Counted from the stretch's first letter, positions 29,249 through 38,863 are shown. The stretch: 64,000 nucleotides of DNA from Rhodoblastus sp963748385 (GCA_963748385.1 CAVVIQ010000009.1:186001-250000); one strand, 5' to 3'. Numbers and translations are program-made. Notes: generated from the letters alone by a model not told the origin.

Positions 29249-31435
29249 TCACCCGATCACCCGCTCGACGCTGTGGATCATCGGCAGAAGCTTCAGGCGC
29301 GACAGAATATCGTTGAGATGCTTCAGGTCAAAGACTTGAATGTCGATGATCATCTCGCGGAAGTCCGGGGATTTCTTGTTGAAAGTGACGTCGTCGATAT
29401 TGGCGCCCTGCTCGCCGATCAGCGTCGCCACCGCGCCGAGGCTGCCCGGCTCGTTGATCGCCGCGACGATGATCCTGGCCGGGAACAGGGCCTGGGAATC
29501 CTCGATGTCCCAGCGCACGTCGAGCCAGCGTTCGGGCTGGTCGTCGAAGGCTTCGAGCGACGGCGACTGGATGGGATAGACCGTGATCCCCTCGCCCGGC
29601 GTCATGATGCCGACGATGCGGTCGCCAGGCACCGCGCCATAGCGCGCGAAGCTCACCGGCAGGTCGCCCTGGAGGCCGCGGATCGGCAAAGCGGAGCTGG
29701 CCGCGCCCGGCGACTTGAACTCGACCCCTTGCGCCTTCTGCAAGCGGAACCAGCCGGGATCTTTGCGGTCGGGCGCGGGCGCCTTCCGCTCTTCCTTGAA
29801 CTCGGGATAGACCGCCTTGACCACGTCGCCAGAAAACATTTCCCCGCGCCCGACCGCCGCCAGCACGTCCTCGATGCTGGAGCGCGCGAGGCGCGGCAGC
29901 GACGGGCGCAATTTCTCCTCGGAGAATTTCTTGCCGGCGCGCTCGAAGGCGCGCAGCACGATCTGGCGTCCCAGGCCGGCGTACTGGGCGCGCACGGCGT
30001 CGCGGGTGGCGCGCCGGATCGCCGCGCGGGCTTTTCCGGTGACCGCAATCGATTCCCAGGCCGCCGGCGGGGTCTGCCCCTCGGCGCGCACGATCTCGAC
30101 CTCGTCGCCATTGTTGAGCGGCGCGAGCAGGGGCGCGAGCCGCCCGTTGATCTTGGCGCCCACCGCCGAATTGCCGACATTGGTGTGGACGGCGTAAGCG
30201 AAATCGATCGGCGTCGCGCCGCGCGGCAGAGCGATCAGCCGGCCCTTGGGGGTAAAGCAGAACACCTGGTCGTGAAACAGCTCCAGCCGGGTGTGCTCGA
30301 GGAACTCCTCCGGGCTCGACCCTTCGACCAGCATGTCGATGGTGCGCTTGAGCCAGCGATAGGCGTTGCTTTCGTGCGAGAGCGCAGGCGCCGGCGCTTC
30401 GCGGCCGTCCTTGTAAAGCGCGTGGGCGGCGATGCCGAAACAAGCGATGTCGTGCATGTCGCGATTGCGCACCTGAAGTTCGACTCGCTGGCGGCCCGGC
30501 CCGACCACGGTGGTGTGGATCGAGCGGTAATCGTTCTGCTTGGGGGTCGAGATGTAATCCTTGAACCGCCCCGGCACCATCGGCCATTTGGTGTGCACCA
30601 CGCCGATCACCCGATAGCACTCGTCGGTGTCGCCGACGACGACGCGGAAGCCGAAAATATCCGACAATTGCTCGAAGGCGAGCGACTTGCGCTCCATCTT
30701 GGACCAGACCGAATAGGGCTGTTTCTGCCGCCCGCGCACTTCCGCCTCGATGCCGCGCCGCGCCAGCTCCTCGGTCAGCTCCCTTTCGATCGTCCTGATC
30801 AATTCGCGGTTGGTCTCGCGCAAATCCTGCAGCCGCGTCGAGACCATGGCGAAGGCCTCGGGCATCAGATATTTGAACGAGAGGTTTTCCAGTTCGTCGC
30901 GCAGGTTCTGCATGCCCATGCGCCCGGCGAGCGGCGCATAGATGTCCAGCGTTTCCTCCGCGATGCGGGCGCGTTTTTCCGGCGAGACGTAATGCAGCGT
31001 CCGCATATTGTGCAGCCGGTCGGCGAGCTTGACCAGCAGCACCCGCACGTCCTCGGAAATGGCGAGCAGAAGCTTGCGGAAATTCTCGGCCTGCGCCGCG
31101 CGCTTGGAGACGAGATCGAGCTTTTTCAGCTTGGTCAGGCCATCGACCAGGCTGCCGATCTCCGGCCCGAACAGATTGTCGATATCGGCCTTGGTGGCGC
31201 CGGTGTCCTCGATCGTGTCATGCAGCACGGCGGCGACGATGGTGGCGTCGTCGAGCCGCAATTCGGTGAGGATCGCCGCGACTTCGAGCGGATGGGTGAA
31301 ATAGGGATCGCCCGAGGCGCGTCTCTGCTGGCCGTGCGCCCGCATGGCGTAGACATAGGCGCGGTTGAGCAGGTCTTCGTCGGTATGCGGATTATATCTG
31401 CGAACGCGATCGACGAGTTCGTATTGCCGCATCAT
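29249..31435 (-). CDS. rsh: RelA/SpoT homologue, bifunctional (p)ppGpp synthetase/hydrolase
   Basis: 728 residues. The hydrolase HD domain has GDPYFTHPLEVAAIL and AAVLHDTIEDT. The synthetase domain includes DIFGFRVVV and DYISTPKQNDYRSIHTTV. TGS (FTPKGRLIALPRGATPIDFAY) and a C-terminal ACT domain (AAINEPGSLGAVATLIGEQ) complete the long Rsh layout typical of alphaproteobacteria, which carry a single enzyme. It controls the stringent response. rpoZ lies upstream on the same strand, as is usual. Confidence 0.95.
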   Translation of the reverse strand: MMRQYELVDRVRRYNPHTDEDLLNRAYVYAMRAHGQQRRASGDPYFTHPLEVAAILTELRLDDATIVAAVLHDTIEDTGATKADIDNLFGPEIGSLVDGLTKLKKLDLVSKRAAQAENFRKLLLAISEDVRVLLVKLADRLHNMRTLHYVSPEKRARIAEETLDIYAPLAGRMGMQNLRDELENLSFKYLMPEAFAMVSTRLQDLRETNRELIRTIERELTEELARRGIEAEVRGRQKQPYSVWSKMERKSLAFEQLSDIFGFRVVVGDTDECYRVIGVVHTKWPMVPGRFKDYISTPKQNDYRSIHTTVVGPGRQRVELQVRNRDMHDIACFGIAAHALYKDGREAPAPALSHESNAYRWLKRTIDMLVEGSSPEEFLEHTRLELFHDQVFCFTPKGRLIALPRGATPIDFAYAVHTNVGNSAVGAKINGRLAPLLAPLNNGDEVEIVRAEGQTPPAAWESIAVTGKARAAIRRATRDAVRAQYAGLGRQIVLRAFERAGKKFSEEKLRPSLPRLARSSIEDVLAAVGRGEMFSGDVVKAVYPEFKEERKAPAPDRKDPGWFRLQKAQGVEFKSPGAASSALPIRGLQGDLPVSFARYGAVPGDRIVGIMTPGEGITVYPIQSPSLEAFDDQPERWLDVRWDIEDSQALFPARIIVAAINEPGSLGAVATLIGEQGANIDDVTFNKKSPDFREMIIDIQVFDLKHLNDILSRLKLLPMIHSVERVIG

Positions 31436-31530
31436 GCCGACGAAATTCTCCTTGCCGCGGTTTCACGCCGCTAATATCGGCCCGGCAAGGGCTCCGGGCA
31501 AGCGCGCATTTTCGCCAGCGCGCCGAAATA

Positions 31531-31563
31531 AAAGCCTCCCGCGCGGGAGGCGCGGGAGGCTTT
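31531..31563 (-). terminator. Terminator after rpoZ
   Basis: A 13-base stem, AAAGCCTCCCGCG with CGCGGGAGGCTTT around a seven-base loop, is followed on the minus strand by TTTATTT. It separates rpoZ from rsh, so rsh probably has its own promoter in the following 95 bases or depends on read-through. Confidence 0.85.
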
Positions 31564-31582
31564 GGCGAATCCTGCGCCAAAC

Positions 31583-31966
31583 CTATTCCGAATCGTCGTC
31601 GGTTTCGGCCGGCGGAACCAGGCCTTCCAGGCCGCGCAGCAGGTCTTCCTCGGTCATGCGGTCGAACTGGACGTCGCCGCCCGTCTCGCCGACCGGCGTG
31701 GCCAAAGTGGGAACGACCTCCTCCTCGGGTTCGTCCACTTCGACATGTTTCTGCAGCGAGTGGATGAAATCTTCCTTGAGGTCCTCGGGCGCGGCGGTTC
31801 CTTCGGCGATTTCGCGCAGCGCCACGACAGGATTCTTGTCGTTGTCGCGCGACAGGGTGATCGGCGAGCCCGAGGAGATCATCCGCGCGCGATGGCTGGC
31901 GAGCAGCACGAGATCGAAGCGGTTCTCGACCTTTTCGATACAGTCTTCGACGGTGACGCGAGCCAT
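31583..31966 (-). CDS. rpoZ: RNA polymerase omega subunit
   Basis: 127 residues from ATG 31966. MARVTVEDCIEKVENRFDLV and LASHRARMISSG are classic omega motifs, followed by NPVVALREIAEGT. The acidic C-terminal extension is typical of alphaproteobacterial omega. The subunit helps assemble beta' into RNA polymerase and is linked to ppGpp binding, consistent with the adjacent rsh gene. Confidence 0.96.
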   Translation of the reverse strand: MARVTVEDCIEKVENRFDLVLLASHRARMISSGSPITLSRDNDKNPVVALREIAEGTAAPEDLKEDFIHSLQKHVEVDEPEEEVVPTLATPVGETGGDVQFDRMTEEDLLRGLEGLVPPAETDDDSE

Positions 31967-32052
31967 TCGGCGACACTCCTGAAATGCGGACGCTGTTGGG
32001 ATTCCCGCTTGATTACAGAAAAAACCTCGCCAAGGCAAGAACTGAAAGCCGG

Positions 32053-33174
32053 TTAACCCGCCCAGGCCAGCGCGCCGCCGCTGATCGCCTCGCTCACGCC
32101 GGTCGTGGTCGGGAAGGTCAGGGGCAGGCCCTTGGCCGAACGCACGGCGAGAAAGGCGAAGGCCTGGGCTTCGATCGCCTGCGAGTCCCAGCCGAAATCC
32201 TCGGCGCGGCGCACCGCCAGTTGTCCAGGCTCTGGCGCGCGCCGCGCCAGAGCCTGGACGATGGCCGGATTGCGCGCGCCGCCGCCGCTCAGGATGATCA
32301 TGCGCGGCGCCTCGGGCAGAAATTTCAGGTGGGCGAGAATGCCGGAAGCGGTGAAGGCGGCCAGCGTCGCGGCGGCGTCGGGGGTGGACAGGCCGGAAAC
32401 CGGCTTCGATGAAAAAGCGTTTCTATCCAGAGATTTGGGGGGCTTTTGTGAGAAATAGCAATGGGACATGAGCGCCGCCAGCGCCCCCTCGTCCACGTCG
32501 CCCGACAAAGCGCAGGCCCCATCCGTGTCCATCGCCGCGCCGGTGCGGGAAAACATCAGATCGTCCAGCAAGGCGTTGCCGGGGCCGGCGTCGCAGGCGA
32601 TCGGGTCCCGGCCCTGCGCGACATAAGTGAAATTGGCGACCCCGCCGATATTGACGAAAAGCAAAGGCAGGACCGCGCCCGAGGCTTCGGCCAGAGCGCG
32701 GTGATAGACGGGGACCAGCGGCGCCCCCTGCCCGCCCGCCGCCATATCGGCGGCGCGCAGGTCGTGGACAACGTCGATCCCTATGGCGCGGGCGAGCGCC
32801 GGGCCGTCGCCGATCTGGACGGTCATGCCCCGCTCGGGCCGGTGCAGCACGGTCTGGCCGTGGAAGCCGATGACGTCGACCGACTCCGGGTTGATATGTT
32901 CCCTGGCCAGGAAATCGCCGATCGCCTCGACATGGCGGCGGGTGATCAAGTCCTCGGCGTCCTTGAGCGGACCCGGCCGCTCGTCGCGGCGGCCCAGAAA
33001 CCGGGCGGCGTCCATCGCCGCGCGCAGCAGGGCGCGCTCCCCGTCCGAAAAGGGAAAAGAGGCGGTGGGTCCGAATTCCAGAACCTGACGGCCGTCGGTC
33101 TCGAGAAGGGCGAGATCGACGCCGTCCATCGACGTGCCGGTCATGGCGCCGATGGCGCGAAAAATTTTCGGCAT
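32053..33174 (-). CDS. anmK: Anhydro-N-acetylmuramic acid kinase
   Basis: 373 residues. The start is ATG 33174; an upstream TTG would add nine residues. AIGAMTGTSMDGVDLAL is the AnmK phosphate-binding signature, VIGFHGQTVLHRP and PLLFVNIGGVANFTYV follow, and CDAGPGNALLDD and LSGGGARNP complete the ASKHA kinase fold. It phosphorylates 1,6-anhydroMurNAc while opening the ring, feeding recovered cell-wall sugar to MurNAc 6-phosphate. No murQ or transporter gene is adjacent. Confidence 0.94.
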   Translation of the reverse strand: MPKIFRAIGAMTGTSMDGVDLALLETDGRQVLEFGPTASFPFSDGERALLRAAMDAARFLGRRDERPGPLKDAEDLITRRHVEAIGDFLAREHINPESVDVIGFHGQTVLHRPERGMTVQIGDGPALARAIGIDVVHDLRAADMAAGGQGAPLVPVYHRALAEASGAVLPLLFVNIGGVANFTYVAQGRDPIACDAGPGNALLDDLMFSRTGAAMDTDGACALSGDVDEGALAALMSHCYFSQKPPKSLDRNAFSSKPVSGLSTPDAAATLAAFTASGILAHLKFLPEAPRMIILSGGGARNPAIVQALARRAPEPGQLAVRRAEDFGWDSQAIEAQAFAFLAVRSAKGLPLTFPTTTGVSEAISGGALAWAG

Positions 33175-33245
33175 GGACAAGCCCGCGGGGATTTCCAACA
33201 ATATCGCGCGACGCAGGCTAATCCCAAAAGACTGGAAAGGCGACC

Positions 33246-33956
33246 ATGATCGAACTTTTTTACTGGCCGACGCCCAACGGCCACAAGATCACGATCTTCC
33301 TCGAAGAAGCCGGGCTGCCCTTCGAGATCCGCCCGGTCAATATCGGGGCCGGCGACCAGTTCAAGCCCGATTTCCTGAAAATCGCCCCCAACAACCGCAT
33401 GCCGGCGATCGTCGACCATGCGCCGGCGGACGGCGGGGCGCCGATCGCGATTTTCGAATCCGGCGCCATTCTCGAATATATGGCGGAAAAGACCGGAAAA
33501 TTCCTGCCCCGGACGACGCGGGGAAAATATGACGTTCTGCAATGGCTTTACTGGCAGATGGGCGGGCTTGGCCCGATGGCCGGGCAGAACCATCATTTTG
33601 CGATCTACGCGCCGGAGAAAATCCCCTACGCCATCGACCGCTACCGCAAGGAGACCAACCGGCTCTATGGCGTGCTCGACCGCCAGCTGGCGAAAACCCG
33701 CGACCGCGGCGGCTTCATCGCCGGCGAATATTCCATCGCCGACATGGCCTCCTATCCGTGGATCGTCCCGTGGAAGAACCAGGGCCAGACTCTCGACGAT
33801 TTCCCCGACCTGCGCCGCTGGTTCGACGCGATCCGCGACCGCGCCGCCGTCAAGCGCGCCTATGAGATCGGCGACCGCGTCCGTCCGCAGCAGCCGATGA
33901 ATGAGGAGGAGAAAAAGGTCCTGTTCGGCCAGACCGCCGACAACACCAAGCGGTGA
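33246..33956 (+). CDS. Glutathione S-transferase family protein, YghU/YfcG-like
   Basis: 236 residues. The N-terminal thioredoxin-like domain has TPNGHKITIFLEEAG and the cis-Pro region NNRMPAIVDH, with FESGAILEYMAEKTG as the glutathione-binding SGAI motif. The all-helical C-terminal domain includes LQWLYWQMGGLGPMAGQ, characteristic of the YghU/YfcG (nu-class-like) group, whose members act as disulfide-bond reductases with glutathione. Three bases separate it from the DNA glycosylase gene, so they are probably one transcript. Confidence 0.9.
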   Translation: MIELFYWPTPNGHKITIFLEEAGLPFEIRPVNIGAGDQFKPDFLKIAPNNRMPAIVDHAPADGGAPIAIFESGAILEYMAEKTGKFLPRTTRGKYDVLQWLYWQMGGLGPMAGQNHHFAIYAPEKIPYAIDRYRKETNRLYGVLDRQLAKTRDRGGFIAGEYSIADMASYPWIVPWKNQGQTLDDFPDLRRWFDAIRDRAAVKRAYEIGDRVRPQQPMNEEEKKVLFGQTADNTKR

Positions 33957-33959
33957 GCC

Positions 33960-34682
33960 ATGGCCGAAAGCTTCGCGGCCATCCGCGCGCGGGCGGAAAA
34001 GCGCAAGGGCGGCGCGGCCGCCCTCGCCGAACTGCTGCCGAAGCCGACGGACAATGCGGCGCTGGCGCGAACGCCTGACGACCGCGTTCTCGCCGAAATG
34101 ACCCGGCGCATTTTCTGCTCGGGGTTCGTCTGGCGGGTGATCGACCAGAAATGGCCCGGCTTCGAACAGGCGTTTTTGGGCTTTTCGCCTAAGCGATTAT
34201 GTTTCGAGCCGGATGAATTCTGGGAAAGGCTGGCGCGCGACCAGCGCATCGTGCGTAACGGCGCGAAGATCGCCGCCGTGCGCGAGAATGCGTTTTTCGT
34301 CAGCCGCGTCGCGAAGGAGCATGACTCGTTCGCCCGCTTTCTCGCCGCCTGGCCGCCGGACGACGAAATCGGCCTGCTCGCTTTTCTCGCCCGCAACGGC
34401 GCGCGGCTCGGCGGCATGACCGGACAATATTTCCTGCGCTTCATCGGCTGGGACGCCTTCATCCTGTCGCGCGACGTGGTGGCCGCCTTGCGCGAGGCGG
34501 GCGTCGGGATTTCCGACAAGGCGAACTCCAAACGCGATCTCGCGGCGGCGCAGGCGGCGTTCAACGCCTGGGCCCGCGAAACCGGCCTGGACCATGCCCG
34601 GCTTTCGCGCATCTGCGCCATGTCGGCGGGCGAAAATTACGATGCGCGCATCATCCGCGAGCGGATGAACGGCGACGAATGA
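33960..34682 (+). CDS. DNA-3-methyladenine glycosylase I-like protein
   Basis: 240 residues of mostly helical sequence. MTRRIFCSGFVWRVIDQKWPGFEQAF and IVRNGAKIAAVRENA resemble the Tag-like HhH-GPD glycosylase family, and FLRFIGWDAFILSRDVVAAL matches the later helices. Tag enzymes excise 3-methyladenine from alkylated DNA. The classical zinc-binding Cys/His set of E. coli Tag is not obvious, so this belongs to the broader family and the exact lesion is uncertain. Coupling with a GST gene would fit alkylation or electrophile defence. Confidence 0.72.
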   Translation: MAESFAAIRARAEKRKGGAAALAELLPKPTDNAALARTPDDRVLAEMTRRIFCSGFVWRVIDQKWPGFEQAFLGFSPKRLCFEPDEFWERLARDQRIVRNGAKIAAVRENAFFVSRVAKEHDSFARFLAAWPPDDEIGLLAFLARNGARLGGMTGQYFLRFIGWDAFILSRDVVAALREAGVGISDKANSKRDLAAAQAAFNAWARETGLDHARLSRICAMSAGENYDARIIRERMNGDE

Positions 34683-34724
34683 ATTTCGGCAAGCCCGAAA
34701 GGCGCAATCGTTGGTCGCGCCAGA

Positions 34725-36128
34725 TCACCCCCCGATCACGCTGGTGACCACCTGGCCGCCGCGGTCGATCTGGAGCCTCCAGACATAGGGATTCTGCCCG
34801 GCGACGCGCTGGAGGTCGCGGGTGGTATGGATTTTTTCGCCGTTCAGCGAAAGCACGATGTCGTCCTTCTGGAGGCCCACCATGGCGGAGGGACTGCCGT
34901 CCTGCACGCCGATCACGGCGACGCCCTCCGTCGCATGGGCGATGGAGAATTCCTCGATCGTCGCCGGGGAAATATTGACCACGGTCGCCCCGGCGAAGGG
35001 CGAGGAGCCGCCGATGGTGAGCTGGTCGCGCGGCGGGCGCTCCGGCGCGGCGGTCAGTTTCAGCGGCACGATCTCGCTTTTGCCGTTGCGCAGGACCGAG
35101 AGCGAGGCGACGCCGCCGATCGGCTTGTCGCCGAGGCGATAGCCGACGCCGCCCGAGTCATAGACCTCCCTGCCGTCCACGGCGACGATGACGTCGCCCT
35201 GTTTCAGCCCGCCTTCCGCCGCCGGACCGCGCGGATCGACCTCGGCGACCAGAGCGCCGGCCGGCCGGACCAGCCCGAGGGAATCGGCGATGTCGCGGTT
35301 GAGATTCTGCAAGGTCGCGCCGAGCCAGGGCCGGTGGACTTCCTTGCCGCCCGCCTTGGCGGTGGCCAGGACGCTTTTCACCATATTGACCGGAATGGCG
35401 AAGCCGATGCCGACCGAGCCGCCCGTTTGCGACACAATCGCCGCATTGATCCCGATCAGCCGCCCGTTGATATCGACCAGCGCGCCGCCGGAATTGCCGG
35501 GATTGATCGCGGCGTCGGTCTGGATGAAGAAGCCGTAGTCCGAAATGCCGGTCTCGGTGCGCGCCAGGGCCGAGACGATGCCCTGGGTCACGGTCTGGCC
35601 GACGCCGAAGGGATCGCCGATCGCCAGAGCGAGGTCGCCGACCTGGATGGCGTCCGAGTCGCCCAATTGCAGCACCGGAAAGGTCGCGTCCCTGGCGGCC
35701 TTGATCCGCAGGATCGCGAGATCGCTGCGCGAGTCGCGCAGCAGGATGTCGGCGGGAAACTCGCGCCGGTCGGCAAGCGCCACCTTGACCTCGTTCATGT
35801 CCTCGATGACGTGGTTGTTGGTCACGACGAGGCCGGAAGGATCGACGATCACGCCCGAGCCGAGCGATTGCGCGGTCGCCCCGCCTGGCCGCACGCCCTC
35901 GCCGAAAAAGCGCCTGAAAATCGGGTCGTCGAACAGGGGGCTGCGCCGCGGCGCGCGCTCGACGCGCTGGGCGTAGACATTGACCACGGCCGGGGCCGCC
36001 TTTTTGACCACCGGCGCGAAACTCAATGTGATCTGCGTTTCCGAACCGGGCGGCTGACGCGCCGTCTCGGCGTGGAGCGGGGCGGCGAAGGAGGCGAGAA
36101 CGACGGCGGCGACAATTTTGTGGATCAT
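34725..36128 (-). CDS. HtrA/Do-type periplasmic serine protease
   Basis: 467 residues from ATG 36128. A signal peptide ends near PLHAETA. The trypsin-like domain has the triad His in VVTNNHVIEDM, Asp in DSRSDLAILRI and Ser in INPGNSGGALVD. Two PDZ domains follow (about 255-345 and 375-465), with GDVIVAVDGREV and DDIVLSLNGEKI. Such proteases degrade or refold damaged envelope proteins. The second PDZ ends the protein without a further extension, as in DegQ/DegP-like enzymes of Hyphomicrobiales. Confidence 0.94.
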   Translation of the reverse strand: MIHKIVAAVVLASFAAPLHAETARQPPGSETQITLSFAPVVKKAAPAVVNVYAQRVERAPRRSPLFDDPIFRRFFGEGVRPGGATAQSLGSGVIVDPSGLVVTNNHVIEDMNEVKVALADRREFPADILLRDSRSDLAILRIKAARDATFPVLQLGDSDAIQVGDLALAIGDPFGVGQTVTQGIVSALARTETGISDYGFFIQTDAAINPGNSGGALVDINGRLIGINAAIVSQTGGSVGIGFAIPVNMVKSVLATAKAGGKEVHRPWLGATLQNLNRDIADSLGLVRPAGALVAEVDPRGPAAEGGLKQGDVIVAVDGREVYDSGGVGYRLGDKPIGGVASLSVLRNGKSEIVPLKLTAAPERPPRDQLTIGGSSPFAGATVVNISPATIEEFSIAHATEGVAVIGVQDGSPSAMVGLQKDDIVLSLNGEKIHTTRDLQRVAGQNPYVWRLQIDRGGQVVTSVIGG

Positions 36129-36430
36129 GCGAATCCTCACGGGCTTCCGCCAATATAGGAGCCGCCGCGTCGATGAAAAAGAGAGCGCAGGGCGCAGGGC
36201 GGATCTGGCGGCGAATCCCCGTCGGCGTAGACCGCTTGCACGTCTTTGCTTGGCGCCGATGAAAAGCTTCCTTTTTCCCTCGACCGCTCATGGTTCTGTT
36301 GACGCAAAGATAACCACATCTCGCGCTATGTACTTTAGGTTATTTTCCCGCATGCTTCGCGCCTTCCCAAAAGGAAGATTGGTTGCTTTACTAAGCAGCA
36401 ATGCTCGAATTCAATTGACGGAGCAAGAAA
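36129..36430 (+). other. Gene-free gap between the divergent HtrA and PEP-CTERM genes
   Basis: About 300 bases. It becomes noticeably A+T-rich from about 36300, just before the PEP-CTERM gene, where a promoter for that gene is expected. No clear -35/-10 pair or other structure could be assigned. Confidence 0.3.
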
Positions 36431-37024
36431 ATGAAAAACCGCATCCGTGCAATCCTCGCCGGCCTGGCCCTGGCGGGAGCCGTCTCCGGAGCGAGCGCGG
36501 CGACGATCGTCGACAATTTCACATTCACCGACCAAAGCGACGCCGTGGTGGCTTATGGCTCCTTCAGCTATGATTCGTCGGATAGCGGCGTGCTGAGCTA
36601 CGCGGATCTCTCCAGCTTCAGCGTCACCTTGGATGGATCGACCTACAACTTGTCATTCGTCAATGGCTTGGCCGGCGACAACGGCGCCTACGTCTATTTC
36701 GGTTACGACACGACGACGAACACCTTCGTTCCGGCGTCGGTCCCCGGGTCTGTGGGGAACTACAGCGGCATACTCGCGGGCGTGAACGGCGCCTTGAACA
36801 ATGGTTTCTTCTTCGATCCGCTGCCGCGTCAAGCCGATCCCGCCGGAACTGGCTCCGACGGAGTGTTCGCCAGTTATTACCCTTCGTACGTGACGCTGAC
36901 CGCGACCGGATACGCGATCACGACGGTTCCGGAGCCCGCGACATGGGCGATGATGCTGTTGGGCTTGGCGGGCGTTGGATTGATCGGTTGGCGCCGCAAT
37001 CCGATCTCCCGGCGTCTGGACTAG
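36431..37024 (+). CDS. PEP-CTERM sorting-signal protein
   Basis: 197 residues. A signal peptide (cleavage near GASA at 20-23) precedes a Ser/Asp/Gly/Tyr-rich, Cys-free body. The C-terminus is a textbook PEP-CTERM signal: VPEPATWAMM from about residue 166, a hydrophobic helix, then GWRR and a basic tail. Exosortase systems recognise this signal and process or anchor the protein during export, often with exopolysaccharide. No exosortase gene is visible here, so it must be elsewhere. GGAG lies upstream of ATG 36431. The function of the body is unknown. Confidence 0.88.
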   Translation: MKNRIRAILAGLALAGAVSGASAATIVDNFTFTDQSDAVVAYGSFSYDSSDSGVLSYADLSSFSVTLDGSTYNLSFVNGLAGDNGAYVYFGYDTTTNTFVPASVPGSVGNYSGILAGVNGALNNGFFFDPLPRQADPAGTGSDGVFASYYPSYVTLTATGYAITTVPEPATWAMMLLGLAGVGLIGWRRNPISRRLD

Positions 37025-37049
37025 GCCGCCGTCGCCACATCGTTCAGGG

Positions 37050-37076
37050 GAAGCCGCCATCGGGCGGCTTCTTTTT
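37050..37076 (+). terminator. Terminator after the PEP-CTERM gene
   Basis: A perfect nine-base stem, GAAGCCGCC with GGCGGCTTC around ATCG, is followed by five T. Confidence 0.88.
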
Positions 37077-37179
37077 GACCGACCGATCCAGACGATGCGT
37101 CCCTGCGGCGGGAGTTTCTGGATCGGGTGTCCAGGCAAAAAGAATTTGTCCCGGCCTTCGTCAGCGGCGACAATGGACC

Positions 37180-37850
37180 ATGCGCCCGCCGCCTCCGCCC
37201 AAGCCCGAACCGATCACGCCGCGCATCCTCCTGCGCGCGTACGCCGCCGGCCTGTTCCCGATGGCCGAGGAGGCGGACGCCGAATATCTGCACTGGTTCG
37301 ACCCGCGCGAACGCGGGATTTTTCCCCTCGATGGCCTGATCGTCTCGAAAAGCCTCGCCAAGGCGATCAGGGCGGAAAAATTCGACATCCGCGTCGACAC
37401 CGATTTCGGCGCCGTGCTCACAGGCTGCGCCGAAAGCCGGCCCGGGCGTGAAAAGACCTGGATCAACAAGACCATCGCGACATTATTTCACGAATTGTTC
37501 GAGATGGGATTCGTCCACACCGTCGAGGCCTGGCGCGGCGACGAACTGGTCGGCGGGCTTTACGGCCTGGCGTTGGGGGCGCCTTTTTCGGCGAAAGCAT
37601 GTTCCATCGCGCCACCGACGCCTCGAAAATCTGCCTGACTTTTCTCGTGGCGCGCCTCCGGTGTGGCGGCTTTTCCCTGCTCGACGCCCAGTTCGTCACG
37701 CCGCATCTCGAAAGCCTCGGCGCCATCGAAATCCCGCGCGCCGATTACCTGCGCAGGCTCGACGCCGCGCTGGCGAAACCGGGCGATTTTCACGCCCTCG
37801 ACGCCAACGCCGCGCCGGAGGCCATTCTGGCTCTCGCGCGCGGCGCCTGA
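37180..37850 (+). CDS. aat: Leucyl/phenylalanyl-tRNA--protein transferase, frameshifted at a G run
   Basis: Aat attaches Leu or Phe to N-terminal Arg/Lys of proteins for the N-end rule pathway. The first frame gives LLRAYAAGLFPMAE, LHWFDPRERGIFPLDG and TWINKTIATLFHELFEMGFVHTVE-type sequence with EAWRGDELVGGLYGLALG. It breaks at the five-G run 37575-37579. The next frame continues FFGESMFHRATDASK and GGFSLLDAQFVTPHLESLG, both diagnostic of Aat. One more G restores a normal protein of about 223 residues. Conservation on both sides argues for a sequence error. Confidence 0.85.
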
Positions 37851-37858
37851 CGCTTGTT

Positions 37859-38821
37859 TCAATGCATGAAGGGCAGGTTCTTGAGCAGATTCTGCGGGCC
37901 GGACGGCTGTGGATCCGGTTGCGGCGCGGGCGCGGGGATGTCGGCCGGCGGAATGGGCTCGGCGTCCGGGTTTGGCGGCGGCTGGCGCTTGTGCTTCGAA
38001 TGTTTGGAGCGCGGGGGCTGCGCCGGCGGCGCGATCGGCTCGCCTTCGCCGCGCATGCCCGGCGCCGGTCCGACCTCGACCGGCGGCCCGAGATCCTCGC
38101 CCGGACCGGCCGACGGCTGCTCCGGGGCGGGCCTTCTCGCGCCCCGCCCGTGCGGCGCGGGGGCCGGCGGCGGGGGCGCCTCGGTCTCGGGTGGTTGGGC
38201 CTCGGGCGCTTGGGGCCCGGGAGATTCCTCATCGGGCGACTGCGCGCCCGGGTTCTGCAGTTCGGGCGAATCGACGTCGGGCGGGCTCGGCGGCAGGCTG
38301 TCGATGGACGGCTCGACCGGCTCCGCCGGCTGGATGGTGCGGCGCGCCTTGCCGGCGGGGGCGCCCTCGGCCGGCTCCGGTGTGGCGTTGGGCGGCGGCG
38401 CGCGATTGACCTCGGGCGCGGCGTTCGCCGGCGAGGGCGTGACTTCCTTGCCGCCAACGCAATCCTTCAGCCAGACGTCGAAAACCGGATGCTCCACGCC
38501 ATGGAGGCCCGGGCTGGCCGAGAACATCCAGCCGGAAAAGATCCGCTGCATCTTCCCGTTCTCGACGTCGTCGACCTGGACGAAGCCATCGGTCAGCGGC
38601 GTTTCGGTCTGGGGGCGGGTGAGGCAGACGCGCGGCGTGATCTGCAGCGTGCCGAACTGCACCGTCTCGTCGATGGCGACGTCAAACGTGGTGATGCGGC
38701 CAGTGATCTTGTCGAGGCCGGCGAAAACCGCGGTCGGATTGCGGATCTCGTCGGCGCGCGCGGAAGCCGCCAGCGCGCACAGGGCCGCCAGAACCGGGAA
38801 GAAGGAACGGAAAAACCTCAT
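37859..38821 (-). CDS. DUF2155 domain protein with Pro-rich tail
   Basis: 320 residues. A signal peptide ends near SARADEI. The DUF2155 domain (about 28-130) has VFAGLDKITGRITTFDV, ITPRVCLTRP, FVQVDDV and IFSGWMFSASPGLHGVEHPVFDVWL, with two conserved Cys. The remaining 190 residues are Pro/Glu/Ala-rich and disordered. The family is found in alphaproteobacteria, commonly near aat and the NDUFA12-like gene as here, and its function is unknown. The export signal and Cys pair suggest a periplasmic protein. Confidence 0.87.
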   Translation of the reverse strand: MRFFRSFFPVLAALCALAASARADEIRNPTAVFAGLDKITGRITTFDVAIDETVQFGTLQITPRVCLTRPQTETPLTDGFVQVDDVENGKMQRIFSGWMFSASPGLHGVEHPVFDVWLKDCVGGKEVTPSPANAAPEVNRAPPPNATPEPAEGAPAGKARRTIQPAEPVEPSIDSLPPSPPDVDSPELQNPGAQSPDEESPGPQAPEAQPPETEAPPPPAPAPHGRGARRPAPEQPSAGPGEDLGPPVEVGPAPGMRGEGEPIAPPAQPPRSKHSKHKRQPPPNPDAEPIPPADIPAPAPQPDPQPSGPQNLLKNLPFMH

Positions 38822-38863
38822 GATTGCGATGGAACCCCGGAGCAGCGCGTCACAGCCCGCGCT

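Noticed and set aside
29273..31474. A 733-codon plus-strand frame opposite rsh
   Set aside because: Compositional shadow; the minus strand has all four Rsh domains.
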